This document shows positions 25,801 through 36,620 of a stretch of DNA of 64,000 nucleotides, piece after piece (position 1 is the stretch's first letter; the number at the start of each line of letters is the position of its first letter). The DNA comes from Apostichopus japonicus. Its lineage: Eukaryota; Echinodermata; Holothuroidea; Aspidochirotida; Stichopodidae. The stretch covers positions 3,704,001 through 3,768,000 of the forward strand of contig NC_092578.1 of assembly GCF_037975245.1 (NCBI RefSeq), in the 5' to 3' direction. A program made the translations under genes and the position numbers. The notes below the pieces were generated by a model, which was not told the DNA's origin, did no database searches, and was given only the letters and a program-made list of their open reading frames with translations.

Positions 25801-28800
25801 TCGATGTAATTTGTCGGTCTATCATCGAATTACAAATCCGCGAAGAATCCGCGTCGTTGGTTTTTCCATATACGATGATATTATTCTGGAATGATGTGAA
25901 ACTTAACACAGTTGTTTGCAGATACAACATAAACTTCTCGCCACGTACGTACATCTAAAATGCGAACTTCCTGACACGTGAATGATTGGTTCAAATCTGA
26001 AGCAATAAAGTTTCATGTTGTTTTACAAATGTGGCTTTTAAAAGATTATCCTGTCCACTGTTTCTCGTCTTCTTATTACCAGATTGAACCATCTTCTGTT
26101 TACGTAGAAAGTAATCGTAAGCCTAGTTAGTAGGTTCCACTTTATAAAGTCTGGCAAAGTAATGACTGTACCTCATGAAATTGCAACAAACTTTTACTTT
26201 CCCCAACCTTTCTGCTTCAAACAAATATTGGGGAGTAAAATATTGTTTGACTTCATTTTGTGTCATTTCAGTTTTATTTCCATAATTTTTTTATTCCAGA
26301 TCATTTCATTTTGGTTCAATTCATTTCAGTCCATTCCATAATATTTTTTTTTTTTTTTCATTTATTGTTAATTTTCCTTTTCTTGTTCTTTTTATTCTTA
26401 TTTTCATCTATTTTTTTTGGGTAGGCTCACATTGGAAACTTATTGATGAGCAAGATATCTGACTACAAAGACTTTCATACTCTTCTTTACATCTGTTCAA
26501 AGGAGTTTGATTTCATAGAAACTGAGGTAAGATTTGCATGGAGAATTGTTACATATATGTCTCAGTTTTTTATTCAAATTTTTGACTTTTGTCAAATGCA
26601 ACAGATATACATGTAATATATATATGTGTGTAAGAGACCTCTTAGCTTGTAAAACATATATATAAAATAATAAGAAACATGATTCCTTTGTGATTATTAA
26701 AATCCCTGACAAGTTTTGACTGAGATTCATTGAATGTATCTCAGGTCTCATTAAGGTGTTCACTACTCCCAAGTCTCTGAGGACTATGGTAAGGATTTAT
26801 AGACTTCGGCGATTGATGCAACTCCTAAATATTTTGGATACGGGTAACTTGCTGCTCTAGGAGACACTACGCCGTTTACAAAATACGAAAATTGTCATTT
26901 GTTGCATTTGTCGCCAGTTTTGACTATAATTTAGCTGTTGGTTTAATAAAGAACTGACTTTGCTTAACGATTGGTTTTGGTTGGTTTAATTGATTAAATG
27001 ATTGGTTGAAACATTGGTTTAATACGGCACATAAATATGCCGGTGATAGGTTGAATGTGAGATACTTAAAAAAAAATCCTTTTTTGTTTTTTTCCGGTCT
27101 GATTATTTTTATTATTTTCAGACCATTTTCAGGTTCCTCTATTCTTTGCTATTGCCGAGTGCCTTGGCTGCTTTACTCATGGTCATGTATAATGTAAGTT
27201 TGAACATGAATGTGTTTAAAGCATTTCTTGGTATTTATGATAATAATTCATTTCAAGAAACTTTGCTTCTAATTCCATTAAAGTAAATTTATGTTCTAGA
27301 TAGATGATTAAGGATATTATATTTTTGAAATCACTATCCACAACACCCTTTCCCCATTGTCCCAGTCCCCCTCCCCCCCCCCCCCCCACGTTTAATATTC
27401 ATTAAACATGGTTCACCTAGGGCTTAACTAAATAAGTTTCTACAATAATTTCTTACTGCAGCAATGACACTACTCCCACCTCCCCTTCCCACAAAATCGA
27501 CTCAGTACCTCTTGGGGATAATCTCCCCCATTTGGAACCCCTGGATTGGATTGCTAGACCCACCTCTTTCCTGGGAAGCTCATCTCTATTGCCTTTGAAC
27601 TTTAACAACCTGCTTAAATTTCCACTATACATACATTTCCCAAAAGTATTCTATGGCAGGTTCTGACAATGTTCATACTCTGATAAAGTTCAAATTACAA
27701 AAAAATATTTCAGTTAAATCACACATACTCTGCTAAAGTTGAAATTACAAAAAAATATTCCAGTTAAAACGTAAGCATTCTAGAATGTACAAGGTTGGTT
27801 ATTTTAATCAGAAAACTGATCTTTCTAGCATATCAAGGGAAACTCTGATTCACTTTTTTCAATTTCTTCATAATATGGGATATACAAGAATTTGCAAGCC
27901 ATTTCAGTGTGCAGCTTAATATCAGTGAGTGGGCTTTTATTCTGCTTTGCCTTGATTGACTTTATCTTTGACATAAATGTCTTCATAGCTTTTAAAGGGC
28001 GAATACAACCGATGGTCTAGGCAAGGAGATGCTGGGATCAAGAACAAGATAGACCTGTAAGTAATTCTGAAAAATAGATACTGGCTTTGAAATTCCCTTT
28101 TTTTCTGTTAACAGCAATGTTTACTTCTACCTTGTAATGGGGGGGGAGGGGGAGTGGGGGGACGTGAAAGATTTTACATCTGAATTGCACAATGACAGGA
28201 TTTTTCGATTAATTTCCTGTGCAAGGCCAGAGATTCAGAGAGAGTTAAAATATTCTTTCTTTGCAAACAAACTTGTTTGCTTGGTTAGCAAACAAGCCTT
28301 AAGCCTTAATTAAGGGGTTCACATACCAAATTTAATAATGCAAAATAGTGAGCCAAATTTTGTTCACAGGTTGGAAAGAAATCTTTTGTGGGCTGGAATT
28401 AGCCAGCTGGCTGCCTATTGAGAACCCCTGAACTTGGGGTCACACATTCAACAACATGGTAGCCATGAGAAATGTCATTACAAACCGGACATCTGATGCA
28501 GCTTAGCATTTATTTCTCAGCATTTTCCGGCAGTTTTGTTTTTCATGTGCCCAGCATTTTACTTAGGATGACCGATAATTTTGTTTTATTGAAGTAAATA
28601 TCAAAAAATTTGGAATAAAATTATACTCATAACAACTGATAATCGATATAATTTTCATAGAGTTAGTGTCGACTCTTGAAAAGGAGTTTTGGGATGCGAC
28701 AGAGTGATTAACTGAAGTACTTTTATGTTTATCATCAGACAAGAGACAATTTGTGTGTGTTTCACAATTTTAGTTTTACAATGTTTCCTTTTCTTTTAGG

Positions 28801-31800
28801 CAAACAAATCCCAAGGAAGGAGCTGAGGTAAGAAGGGTTTTTTTTGGGTGGGAGGGCCTTTTCTGTCTTAACTTTTGTTTTGTTGTTATTTGATGTTGTT
28901 GTTGTGGGATATGAATTGACATGTTTACATTCATATGTTACAGAGTACTTAGTAAAGACTGGACTGGCATTTAATACACAAAAACATGTTCTCATCATTG
29001 GTTATTTCCCTCAAACAAATTTCGCACACTGGATTTGACAAAGGCTGAACAACCTGTATTCTTGTATGTTCAGACTTTCTTCTAGGAAAATTCTAGTGTG
29101 TGACATAGGGTGAAAACCAACGTGTGTCAATTTCCACAAAACTCAACCATTTTCATGCAAATATAATACAATTTCCTGAGATTATCACAGCTTTTGTTCT
29201 TCGTGCTAATTTTTAGAACCAGTGACACAGGTTCCCAGATGGGGGTTGTAAGCAGTTCTTCATCCCTCCCCTGCTTCATCTTTCTCCCACCCCTCGGCTA
29301 CCGCAATCTCTAACAATCTCTTTTTTTTCCTCTTTTTTTTTGCATTTCAGTTTGTCTACCACATCTTTCAGACTTGTGCCTTTGTCATCATGGCTGGTTT
29401 GATTATGAGACTGAAGCTCTTTCTCACTCCTCAACTCTGTTTACTGAGCTCTTTGCTGGCATCTCGTAAGGTGAGTACACCCACTCAGGTCAAGTAAAGA
29501 CCAGCCAAGGGTCTGGAATTTGTAAGAGATTCTACTATTAAACAGGAAACTTTGACCAGTGACATGAAGATACACAACTACAAGTAGGCCTGACAAGAGG
29601 GTTGGAGAGGGGCGGGGGGGGGGGGTGGAGGATATAGCCATTAAACCTGGGGTCAATGTGGGGTCCTGGGGAAATATGGGATAAAGAGTAATGTCTTCTC
29701 ATATTTAGTAATACATTTAAGGAAAAAAATATTTCAAAAAGTGGTCCAGTGATATAATTGCCCCCGGGGGTTAGACCTAGCTCTAAATGCCTCTGCCTAC
29801 AAGATGATCAGGTATATCACTTGCTAGGCATGCTATATTTCATGTAACTTATTACAGGATTGATAGAGCACTCATTATATTGGTGAGTCCTCGTCTCAGA
29901 CATTAAAGATATGGTTTTGTGGTTACATCATGGAGACATAATAAAATTTGTGCTAGGTGTGACACTTTAGCCATGAGGTCCCTGACTCTAACTATTTCTG
30001 ATTTGATTACAGTAAGTAGAGCACTACATCCTTAGATAACCAGTTTGGTGTCACACATGTCAGAGAGGTAGGATGATTTCCCCAGGGCATTAAGTATTGA
30101 GTTAATCTATGTGTACATGATAGCAGAGAGAGATTTCATGTCCACAAGGCATTAAATCTTAAAACAACCTGGTTATAAATTTGGGTTGTTCATTATTCTG
30201 CAGGACAGATATCTCAATATCTGAATTGTTGAAGTAGTTTTTGCTGGAATGCTATTTTCAAATATTAGATTTTTCCCCAGGGCCCAATTATATCACCCCT
30301 TCCCTTTCTAAATTCTTGATTTTTGCCCAAGTATGTAATGAATATTAGAACACATTACTCTTTATCTCATATTTCCCCTTGCTCCTGGGGGGAACCCTCC
30401 CACCCCTCCCCCATGAGGGTTATGGCCACTATTCAAGTAGGAGAGGTAATCTTTCTTTTCCAGGTACAGTATCTGACAACAATCCATTCCCTTCAGACAT
30501 AGGCTGCTTTTACTGCAGGTTTGGCAAGTAACCACTGAGAGAGCCATCACTCTTTCTTGAAGCTTTGTAGCCATTAACACAAATCTGCAATTTTCTTGTC
30601 AATGCATAATATCTTCGATATTGATGAAAAATGTCAGTATCTCATTTCACTTCATAATATCCTAATAACAAACAATGTTTTATCGCATTAATTTTTGGCC
30701 TAGTTGATACCATTTCCATCCTCTCGTATTTATCCGATCTTCTCGGTTGTTCTTCATTTTTTCGCCCAGGTTTTTCATTTCATCAAAGAACCCGTCACCC
30801 ATCGAGCACTCGTGGTAGCTCTCATAGCAGTCATGACCGTTAAAGGAGTCGATAACATTCGGGAGCAAAGAGGCCACGTGGGTGACTTTGAGAACGGACG
30901 ATTAGAAGACGCCTTAGAATGGATCAAATCAAATACTCCAAAAGGTGAAGGACATATTATTCAGAGTTTTTAAATTGCACGAAAATGCCTTTCGACGACT
31001 ACGGAGTGTTTCCAACCTCCCTATGAGAATGAAGAGTAGTTGTTTTGATTGGAGTGTTGTTTTATACTTAAATGTGCATTCTGCAGAGGATTTGCCAATT
31101 GCTAGTAGACTATACTCACACCTTAAAGAGATATTCTGGTGGATGTGGTTGTTAGCGTTAAACCAAAGTTGTTGGAAATTTTCTGCATCTTTAGGTCAAA
31201 ACACAACATCCTTATATCATTTTATATTGGTGAAGATAGAAATTTTGTCAAATTTGTCTATAATTTGTGAATGCATCTAGTAAGGAATTCAATGTGTGGG
31301 AGAACTTTACAAATTTATTCGGGTCACTTGACTTTTAAAACTTTCGTGATGTGAGCCACGACTCTTTTACAACCCTGGTTAATGGAAAGCTGAGGTACGT
31401 AATCTGGTAGACTGCCTCTCTACTCCACCGAAATAGCCCTATGAACCATACAAAGTAGATACTTCAAAGGTTGCGGATTGCAATAATTGAAGCATTACGC
31501 TAAACTTGTGGGACACCAGACTTTCTGTTATGAAAAAAACCGTTAATGAATTGAGAAACCAGGAGTACCCAAAAGGTCGTAAGAACATAGATTTCTCTTA
31601 ATTGGAACTTTATTGATGATTACATTATCTTGTTCCAAAATGATGACCTTACACTTCAAATGAAAATCGGTTTCAGTGGTGGAAATGGTCCCATTTCGAT
31701 GACCTCAAAATTCTGTATGGTACACATTTGTTTACTGAAGAGAACAATATTATGTTAAATATGTTTGGTGTTTATAGTCTGAATGTGAAGTACTGCAAGT

Positions 31801-33404
31801 AAAGTAATGCTGCCCTATTAAACACTGTCTCTCTTTAATTCTCTAAATAGAAAAAGACAAGGCCACTGGTGAGTGTAAACTCTCTATTGCTGTTATCTCT
31901 GTGGTTAGGCTATGCATGTGTCATGTAGCAGCATCTATGGATGTATTGTTCAGCTCAATAATTGATGCTGATAATGATGATGGAATATAATTTCCTAACT
32001 TTTGATTGTTTTAACAGATGCTGTATTTGCCGGGGCGATGCCAACCACGTCAGCTGTCAAACTATCAACAGGTCGGCCTATCGTGAACCACCCTCACTAT
32101 GAAGACACAGAAATGAGGTATAAAGACTAAAGGGAAAAAACAATATTTGACATAGTTGTCACCACTCACCACCCAGTTGGGATAATTTTTTCTATACTGT
32201 AGTGTTATGTCCCGCTTCAGAGCACTCGTATTGTCAGTACGAGCAATATGAATATCATGTTTCTATCAGATCAAGGTTAGGAACTGACAATACCAGTGCT
32301 TTGAGAGCATGATATTGGAGTACAGTTTTAGAGAGGTATTAGCATTAGGAAATTGTCCCAACTGGCTGGAAGTTTAAGTTTCCTCATCTTTATTTATTGT
32401 TTCTGGCTGCCTCCTCACCCAGTTGGGACAATTTTTCTATACTGTATTGTCATGCCCCGCTTCAGAGCACTCATATTGCCGGTACGAGCAGTATGAATAT
32501 CATGTTTCTATTAGATCAAGGTTAGGAACTGTTTGTACTGACAATACCAGTGCTTCGAGAGCATGATAATGGAGTATAGTTTAGAGAGGTATTAGCATTA
32601 GGAAATTGTCCCAACTGGCTGTTGTCACGAATATCCCTTTGAATATTCATTATATTGATGGGTAGCTTTTGTTTTTAGCAAGAGAGAGGGATAATGAGAT
32701 GGTCTCTCTTTGTAGGACTGTCTGAATATACTACAATATGATCTTGGAAATGTAAAATCTGAATTTCCAAGATATAATAATTTCTATTCATATGAATTTA
32801 GTATTACCGAAAGGAAAACAAAACTAAAAAAAGAAAAAACATTCATAAGTTAGCAACAATGTGGAAACGAATTGCCAGATATGGATCTTGAAATGTTTTT
32901 ATCGAATAGGTATTCTTTTTAAGTTGCAATAGCTTTGTAAATGTTTTGCTTTTTGGGTTTGTAGTAAAATGGGCATTAAAGATGATAAAAGCTTTTTAGT
33001 TTCTGTTTTCATTTGACTTAATATTCTGGCAACAAGACACAAATCGCTGCATTTCTCTGACAATGTTTTAATGTTCATGTTGATTCAATATTATGGTGGT
33101 TCACTGCATGACGTGAGATCATCATTTATCTTATTACTGGCCTGCCTAAAGGAACCATAAGCTTCACTCCTGTCAACTTTATATCAATTCTCTCTTAATC
33201 ATTCATCAATGTTGCATTCTTAAAAAGAAGTTACAAGCTTTAGTTTCAGTGTTCATTTTACTTGTTAGTGACTTTGCTAATTAGTTAAACAGAACTTTGT
33301 GTTTCAAAAACTAATATCTCACTCGAGATCCAGCCTTTCTCTAAATGCAGCATAGTTGTTTAACAGTTTTTCCGTTATTCCTATATATATATATATTTAT
33401 ATTT

Positions 33405-33468
<64 letters not shown>

Positions 33469-36400
33469 ATTTATATATATATATATATATATATATAATT
33501 GATAGATATATATAGATATATGCATATATATTATACATTTATCACTCTGGCAACAAGACACAAGTTGCTGCATATTTCTCTGATAACGTTTAAATGTTCA
33601 TTCTTATTCATTAATTACCATGGCAGTTCACTGCATGACGAGAGAGCTGGCGTGTTTTTCATCATTTATCATTTATTTAATTACTGGCCTGCCTCAAGGA
33701 ACTATAACTCTCACTCCTGTCAAAATTATTCAATTTTCTCATAATTATTCATCAATTTTGCCTTCTTACAAGAAACTGAACAATGGAAATTTTGCAATTT
33801 CCTTCCCAAAAAAAATTCTGTTAAATTTTAAGGGATATCAACTATGGTTCGCTAGAATTAGCAGACGTTAATATATTGTACCGACTCGCAATAAGACTTT
33901 AAGAAGATATCGGTTTTCATCGTAGCTTCCTCGGACGGAATTATGTTTTGTATAAGGCAGCGTAGTTGAGTACTTTTCGATTGGCTAATTCTACTCATTA
34001 TGCAATGGTTTGAAATTTAAATATATTTTCCTCTTTTGCATAATTAAAATTTGTGGTTCAGTTTCTGAAGACCTTGACCAAGATTTGTATTTTTTTGTCT
34101 GTAAAGAGACCACAGAATGTTTTTTTTTTGTGTTCTGTTGTAGTATTAAGCACTATATAAATATGTTGTAGTTACTTTTCTTGTTGTTTATTCAGTTTTG
34201 GTCTTTCATAGTAATATTCCATAAAAGTACAGTACGCACCATGAATTCATCTTAACGATTTCCATTTCATGTACTCCATTAATATATATGCTTTCTGCTC
34301 TCACAAATCTAATATTCGTTTTGGCTTATACCTGTTTCCCCACTTACAATCGAAAATGTCGTTAATCAATGAGCCATGAATGTTTTAGTAGGTCATAAAG
34401 TTCTCCGGTTATGACCGTAAAATTTTGACTTAGCTTTAGACGGCCGGTAAATCTCTTTATCGTTTTAAGTGGTAGCACACATGCTCTGGATATATATCCA
34501 TCTCTCAAAAGTCCAAACAAACTCTGGGATTGATTTACTACGTCTTCGATGTCTCCTCTCTCCGCAGGGAAAGAACCTTAAAGGTCTACAGCATATACAG
34601 TAGAAAGCCTGTCAGAGAGGTGTACAGCACTCTGAGAGACATGCGTGTTCAGTATGTGATTTTAGAGTACTCTTGGTGTGTACGTAGGTACAGGTGAGTC
34701 CAACAACAACATTCACCCAGTGTTTGAACTCCCATGAGCTGGCGTAATGAGAGAGGAGGGGAGGGGAGGGGAGGGGGGCCAGGGAGGTCAGAGAGATATA
34801 GCCCCAGGGGTTCAGAGTCAATTTGGGAGCTCAGGAACATATGAACATGGTCCAGGGAAAATTAAGGATGGTGTACACACATTTTTATAATATACTTAAG
34901 GAGAAACAAGGATTGCAAAAAGGGAGACCTGGTGACATAGCTCTCCCTGGTCCTGACCTCTGACCTCTCTCTGATGCCTCCGTCCATGAGTGGACAAAGG
35001 TTGCCTCCAGATATTTGGTATGTCTTGGTATCTTTAAAGAAGGTCAGGTTTCACTGCAGCACAGTAAATGTAGTCCATGTGCAACTCACCCTCATATTAA
35101 AGTTTTTTTTTTCATTTCATTTATTCACGATTATTAAACATGTGTATGGTACATTGATAATATTTAGAGTTACGATAACAACATTAGGTATGTCATCTGA
35201 ATGATACAAAGGAATTATTTACAAAATGCGAAAATTGATTCTGAATTGAGTATTTCTTCTTCTTCTTCTCTTATACCGAAATATATGTATACATATCCAG
35301 AAAAACTAACCTTCAGTGAATACAAAACTCACGCTTACACACGCGCAAAAAAAGTACACATACTTACACATACAAATACCCACACACACACCTACATCTC
35401 TTAAGGAGCAAACTGCTTATCTACTGCAAAGAGCATGCATGCGTTGGTAGAGTTACAGTGTGTGACATTATTCCAGGATAATCTTCAAAAGCAACCTGGA
35501 GAAAAAATAGACTACAAAGGTCACATTGATGAAAAAAAATTGACAGATATGTCTAAATTGGATCATTGAACAAAGAACACAGAAAGAAAAATTGGACAGA
35601 ACAAGTAAAAAAAAAAAATGCCAGAAAAAAATTACTTTTATTACACCATGAAGTACTCCATGTCATGCTTGTATGTAGTATCATAGAGAGTAAAGTTTGT
35701 TTAGTGGAATAGTTGGAATATTATTGTTCCATACCGAACAAAGAGATAAAAATGACAATTTTAATGGTATTTTTGATGTGCAGCTATTAAAAACAAGTCT
35801 TAGTGGGAGGGATAACGTTGTGGGTTTTTAAAATTTAAAAAAAAAAATTTAATCCTTTTTTCTCTTGTATGGTAAGAAACTCTAAATTTTGATGACAATG
35901 ATCGTGATAATGCAATACAGTACCATGTAAGAAATGTCTGAAACCTTCGAGGAAGAAGGAGACGAAAAGTTCCTTCATCCTCCCCCACCCCCCCACCCCC
36001 TCCCCCAACCTCTCTAGATGGTCTAGGTTTTAACTCCATTATGTGAGATATTCCTTTTCTGTCACAGAGAATGTGATAAATTACTTTCATTTTTAATACA
36101 TTTAGAACGTCAGAAAAACAAAATCTTTTGAGATAAATCTGGGTAGATGTCTGAGGTCCAGGCCTTTTACAATCATCATCAAACTGCAGACTCTTGTTTG
36201 GTTTTGTGACTTCCGTCATTTCGTGTCAAATGCTCCATTTCAGTCACACTGTCACAGACAATATTGATTGCATTGCAGTTGTGTATCTGAGTATCTCCCT
36301 CCCCCCTTCCTTTGTGTATCTGAGTATACCCCTCCACCCCCCCCCCCCGCCTTTATACCCACCAAGTGCAACGAAACACACAAGCATATAACTCGTCCTT

Positions 36401-36620
36401 CTTCTTTCCATCATACAGGCCGGGTTGTTCGCTTCCCGAGATATGGGATGTAGAAGACGCTGAGAACCGAGGAAAAGAACCGACCTGTATGAGGTTAAAG
36501 CGGAACGCAGGTCCCTTCTTCAAGGAAGTCTTCAAGAATTCGGAATATACGATTCTGAAACTGAACAAAGTCTCACAGAAGATCAATTCACAGAGAATTG
36601 AGGTCAGTGCTACAGAGTGA
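16878..36620 (+). CDS. dpy19l1: DPY-19-like 1 protein C-mannosyltransferase, 22 exons
   Basis: Multi-pass ER enzyme that transfers mannose from dolichol-phosphate-mannose to tryptophan in WxxW/WxxC motifs of secreted proteins. Exons: 16878-17064, 18261-18285, 18902-18989, 19440-19577, 19767-19887, 20591-20742, 21102-21193, 21562-21661, 22171-22248, 23651-23737, 24879-24935, 25709-25789, 26425-26526, 27122-27193, 27989-28056, 28800-28827, 29351-29470, 30770-30944, 31851-31868 (microexon), 32018-32117, 34568-34693, 36419-36620. Phases join throughout; the sum is 2217 nt (738 aa). [11 protein letters not shown] (90-100) and GFYFSYYK form the conserved first luminal loop, where I expect the catalytic acid. 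[73 protein letters not shown] and [13 protein letters not shown] follow in family order. The last blocks match vertebrate DPY19L1/L2 better than L3/L4. The N-terminus (1-60) is basic and Ser/Thr-rich. Confidence 0.96.
19297..19315. repeat. short interstitial telomere-like repeat
   Basis: Three tandem TAACCC units, the metazoan telomere hexamer, within dpy19l1 intron 3. Too short to suggest a chromosome end. Confidence 0.7.
22601..22695. repeat. 34-bp tandem repeat, 2.8 copies, dpy19l1 intron 9
   Basis: Units start at 22601, 22635 and 22669 with AAAATATTGGCCACAAACCT. The copies are identical except at the array end, indicating recent expansion. Confidence 0.95.
24141..24190. repeat. 11-bp tandem repeat, dpy19l1 intron 10
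   Basis: CCTGTATTATT repeated three to four times with degenerate ends. Confidence 0.85.
27674..27771. repeat. 50-bp tandem duplication, dpy19l1 intron 14
   Basis: Two copies beginning CATACTCTG(A/C)TAAAGTT at 27674 and 27724, sharing a poly-A-containing middle and a (T/C)CAGTTAAA end. About 90 per cent alike. Confidence 0.85.
29585..29790 (+). mobile_element. interspersed repeat copy A, dpy19l1 intron 17
   Basis: Begins with a G-rich block, then GATATAGCCATTAAACCTGG, GGGGAAATATGGGATAAAGA, ACATTTAAGGAAAAA and a GATATAATTGCCCCC end. The reverse complement of 30250-30440 and the plus strand at 34740-34955 show the same order of words. About 200 bp, non-coding, non-autonomous; class not determined. 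Confidence 0.6.
30250..30440 (-). mobile_element. interspersed repeat copy B, inverted relative to copy A
   Basis: Read on the minus strand it gives a G-rich block, GGGGAAATATGAGATAAAGA, GTAATGTGTTCTAATATTC and GATATAATTGGGCCCTGG, parallel to copy A. It lies in the same dpy19l1 intron, some 450 bp away in opposite orientation. Confidence 0.6.
31851..31868 (+). CDS. dpy19l1: 18-nt microexon of dpy19l1 (exon 19)
   Basis: Acceptor CTCTAAATAG ends at 31850 and donor GTGAGT starts at 31869. Both flanking junctions are phase 1, so the 18 nt add six residues, EKDKAT (591-596), or can be skipped to give NTPK-DAVFAG directly with no frame change. The human protein has no insert here, so skipping gives the ancestral form. 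The insertion point is in the luminal region just before the conserved AVFAGAMP block. Strong splice sites on both sides support it; no transcript evidence is available. Confidence 0.65.
32172..32368 (+). mobile_element. MITE-like element copy 1, dpy19l1 intron 20
   Basis: About 197 bp bounded by CCAGTTGGGATAATTT and, at the other end, AAATTGTCCCAACTGGC, which are inverted repeats of about 16 nt with one mismatch. The interior includes GTCCCGCTTCAGAGCACTCG and its partial complement near CAGTGCTTTGAGAGCATG, so the whole element can fold back. It has no coding capacity. Confidence 0.85.
32419..32621 (+). mobile_element. MITE-like element copy 2, dpy19l1 intron 20
   Basis: Same terminal inverted repeats (CCAGTTGGGACAATTT / AAATTGTCCCAACTGG) and the same interior as copy 1, about 90 per cent identical, in the same orientation and only some 50 bp downstream. 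It has a GTTTGT insertion relative to copy 1, shared with copy 3. Confidence 0.87.
33025..33235 (+). repeat. duplicated segment, copy 1, dpy19l1 intron 20
   Basis: Starts TCTGGCAACAAGACACAA and contains GTTCACTGCATGACG, ATTACTGGCCTGCCT and CACTCCTGTCAA. The second copy at 33546-33778 has the same blocks in the same order with many substitutions and small insertions. Confidence 0.85.
33380..33510. repeat. AT microsatellite, dpy19l1 intron 20
   Basis: About 130 bp of interrupted TA repeats between the two copies of the 33-kb duplication. Confidence 0.95.
33546..33778 (+). repeat. duplicated segment, copy 2, dpy19l1 intron 20
   Basis: Starts TCTGGCAACAAGACACAA like copy 1 and keeps CAGTTCACTGCATGACG, ATTACTGGCCTGCCT and CTCACTCCTGTCAA. 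Short reading frames here (33499-33871) are products of the repeat. Confidence 0.85.
34740..34955 (+). mobile_element. interspersed repeat copy C, dpy19l1 intron 21
   Basis: A G-rich block of GAGGG units, then GAGATATAGCCCCAGGGGTT, TATACTTAAGGAGAAA and AGACCTGGTGACATAGCTCT. More diverged from A and B but in the same word order. It starts about 50 bp after the exon 21 donor. Confidence 0.5.
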
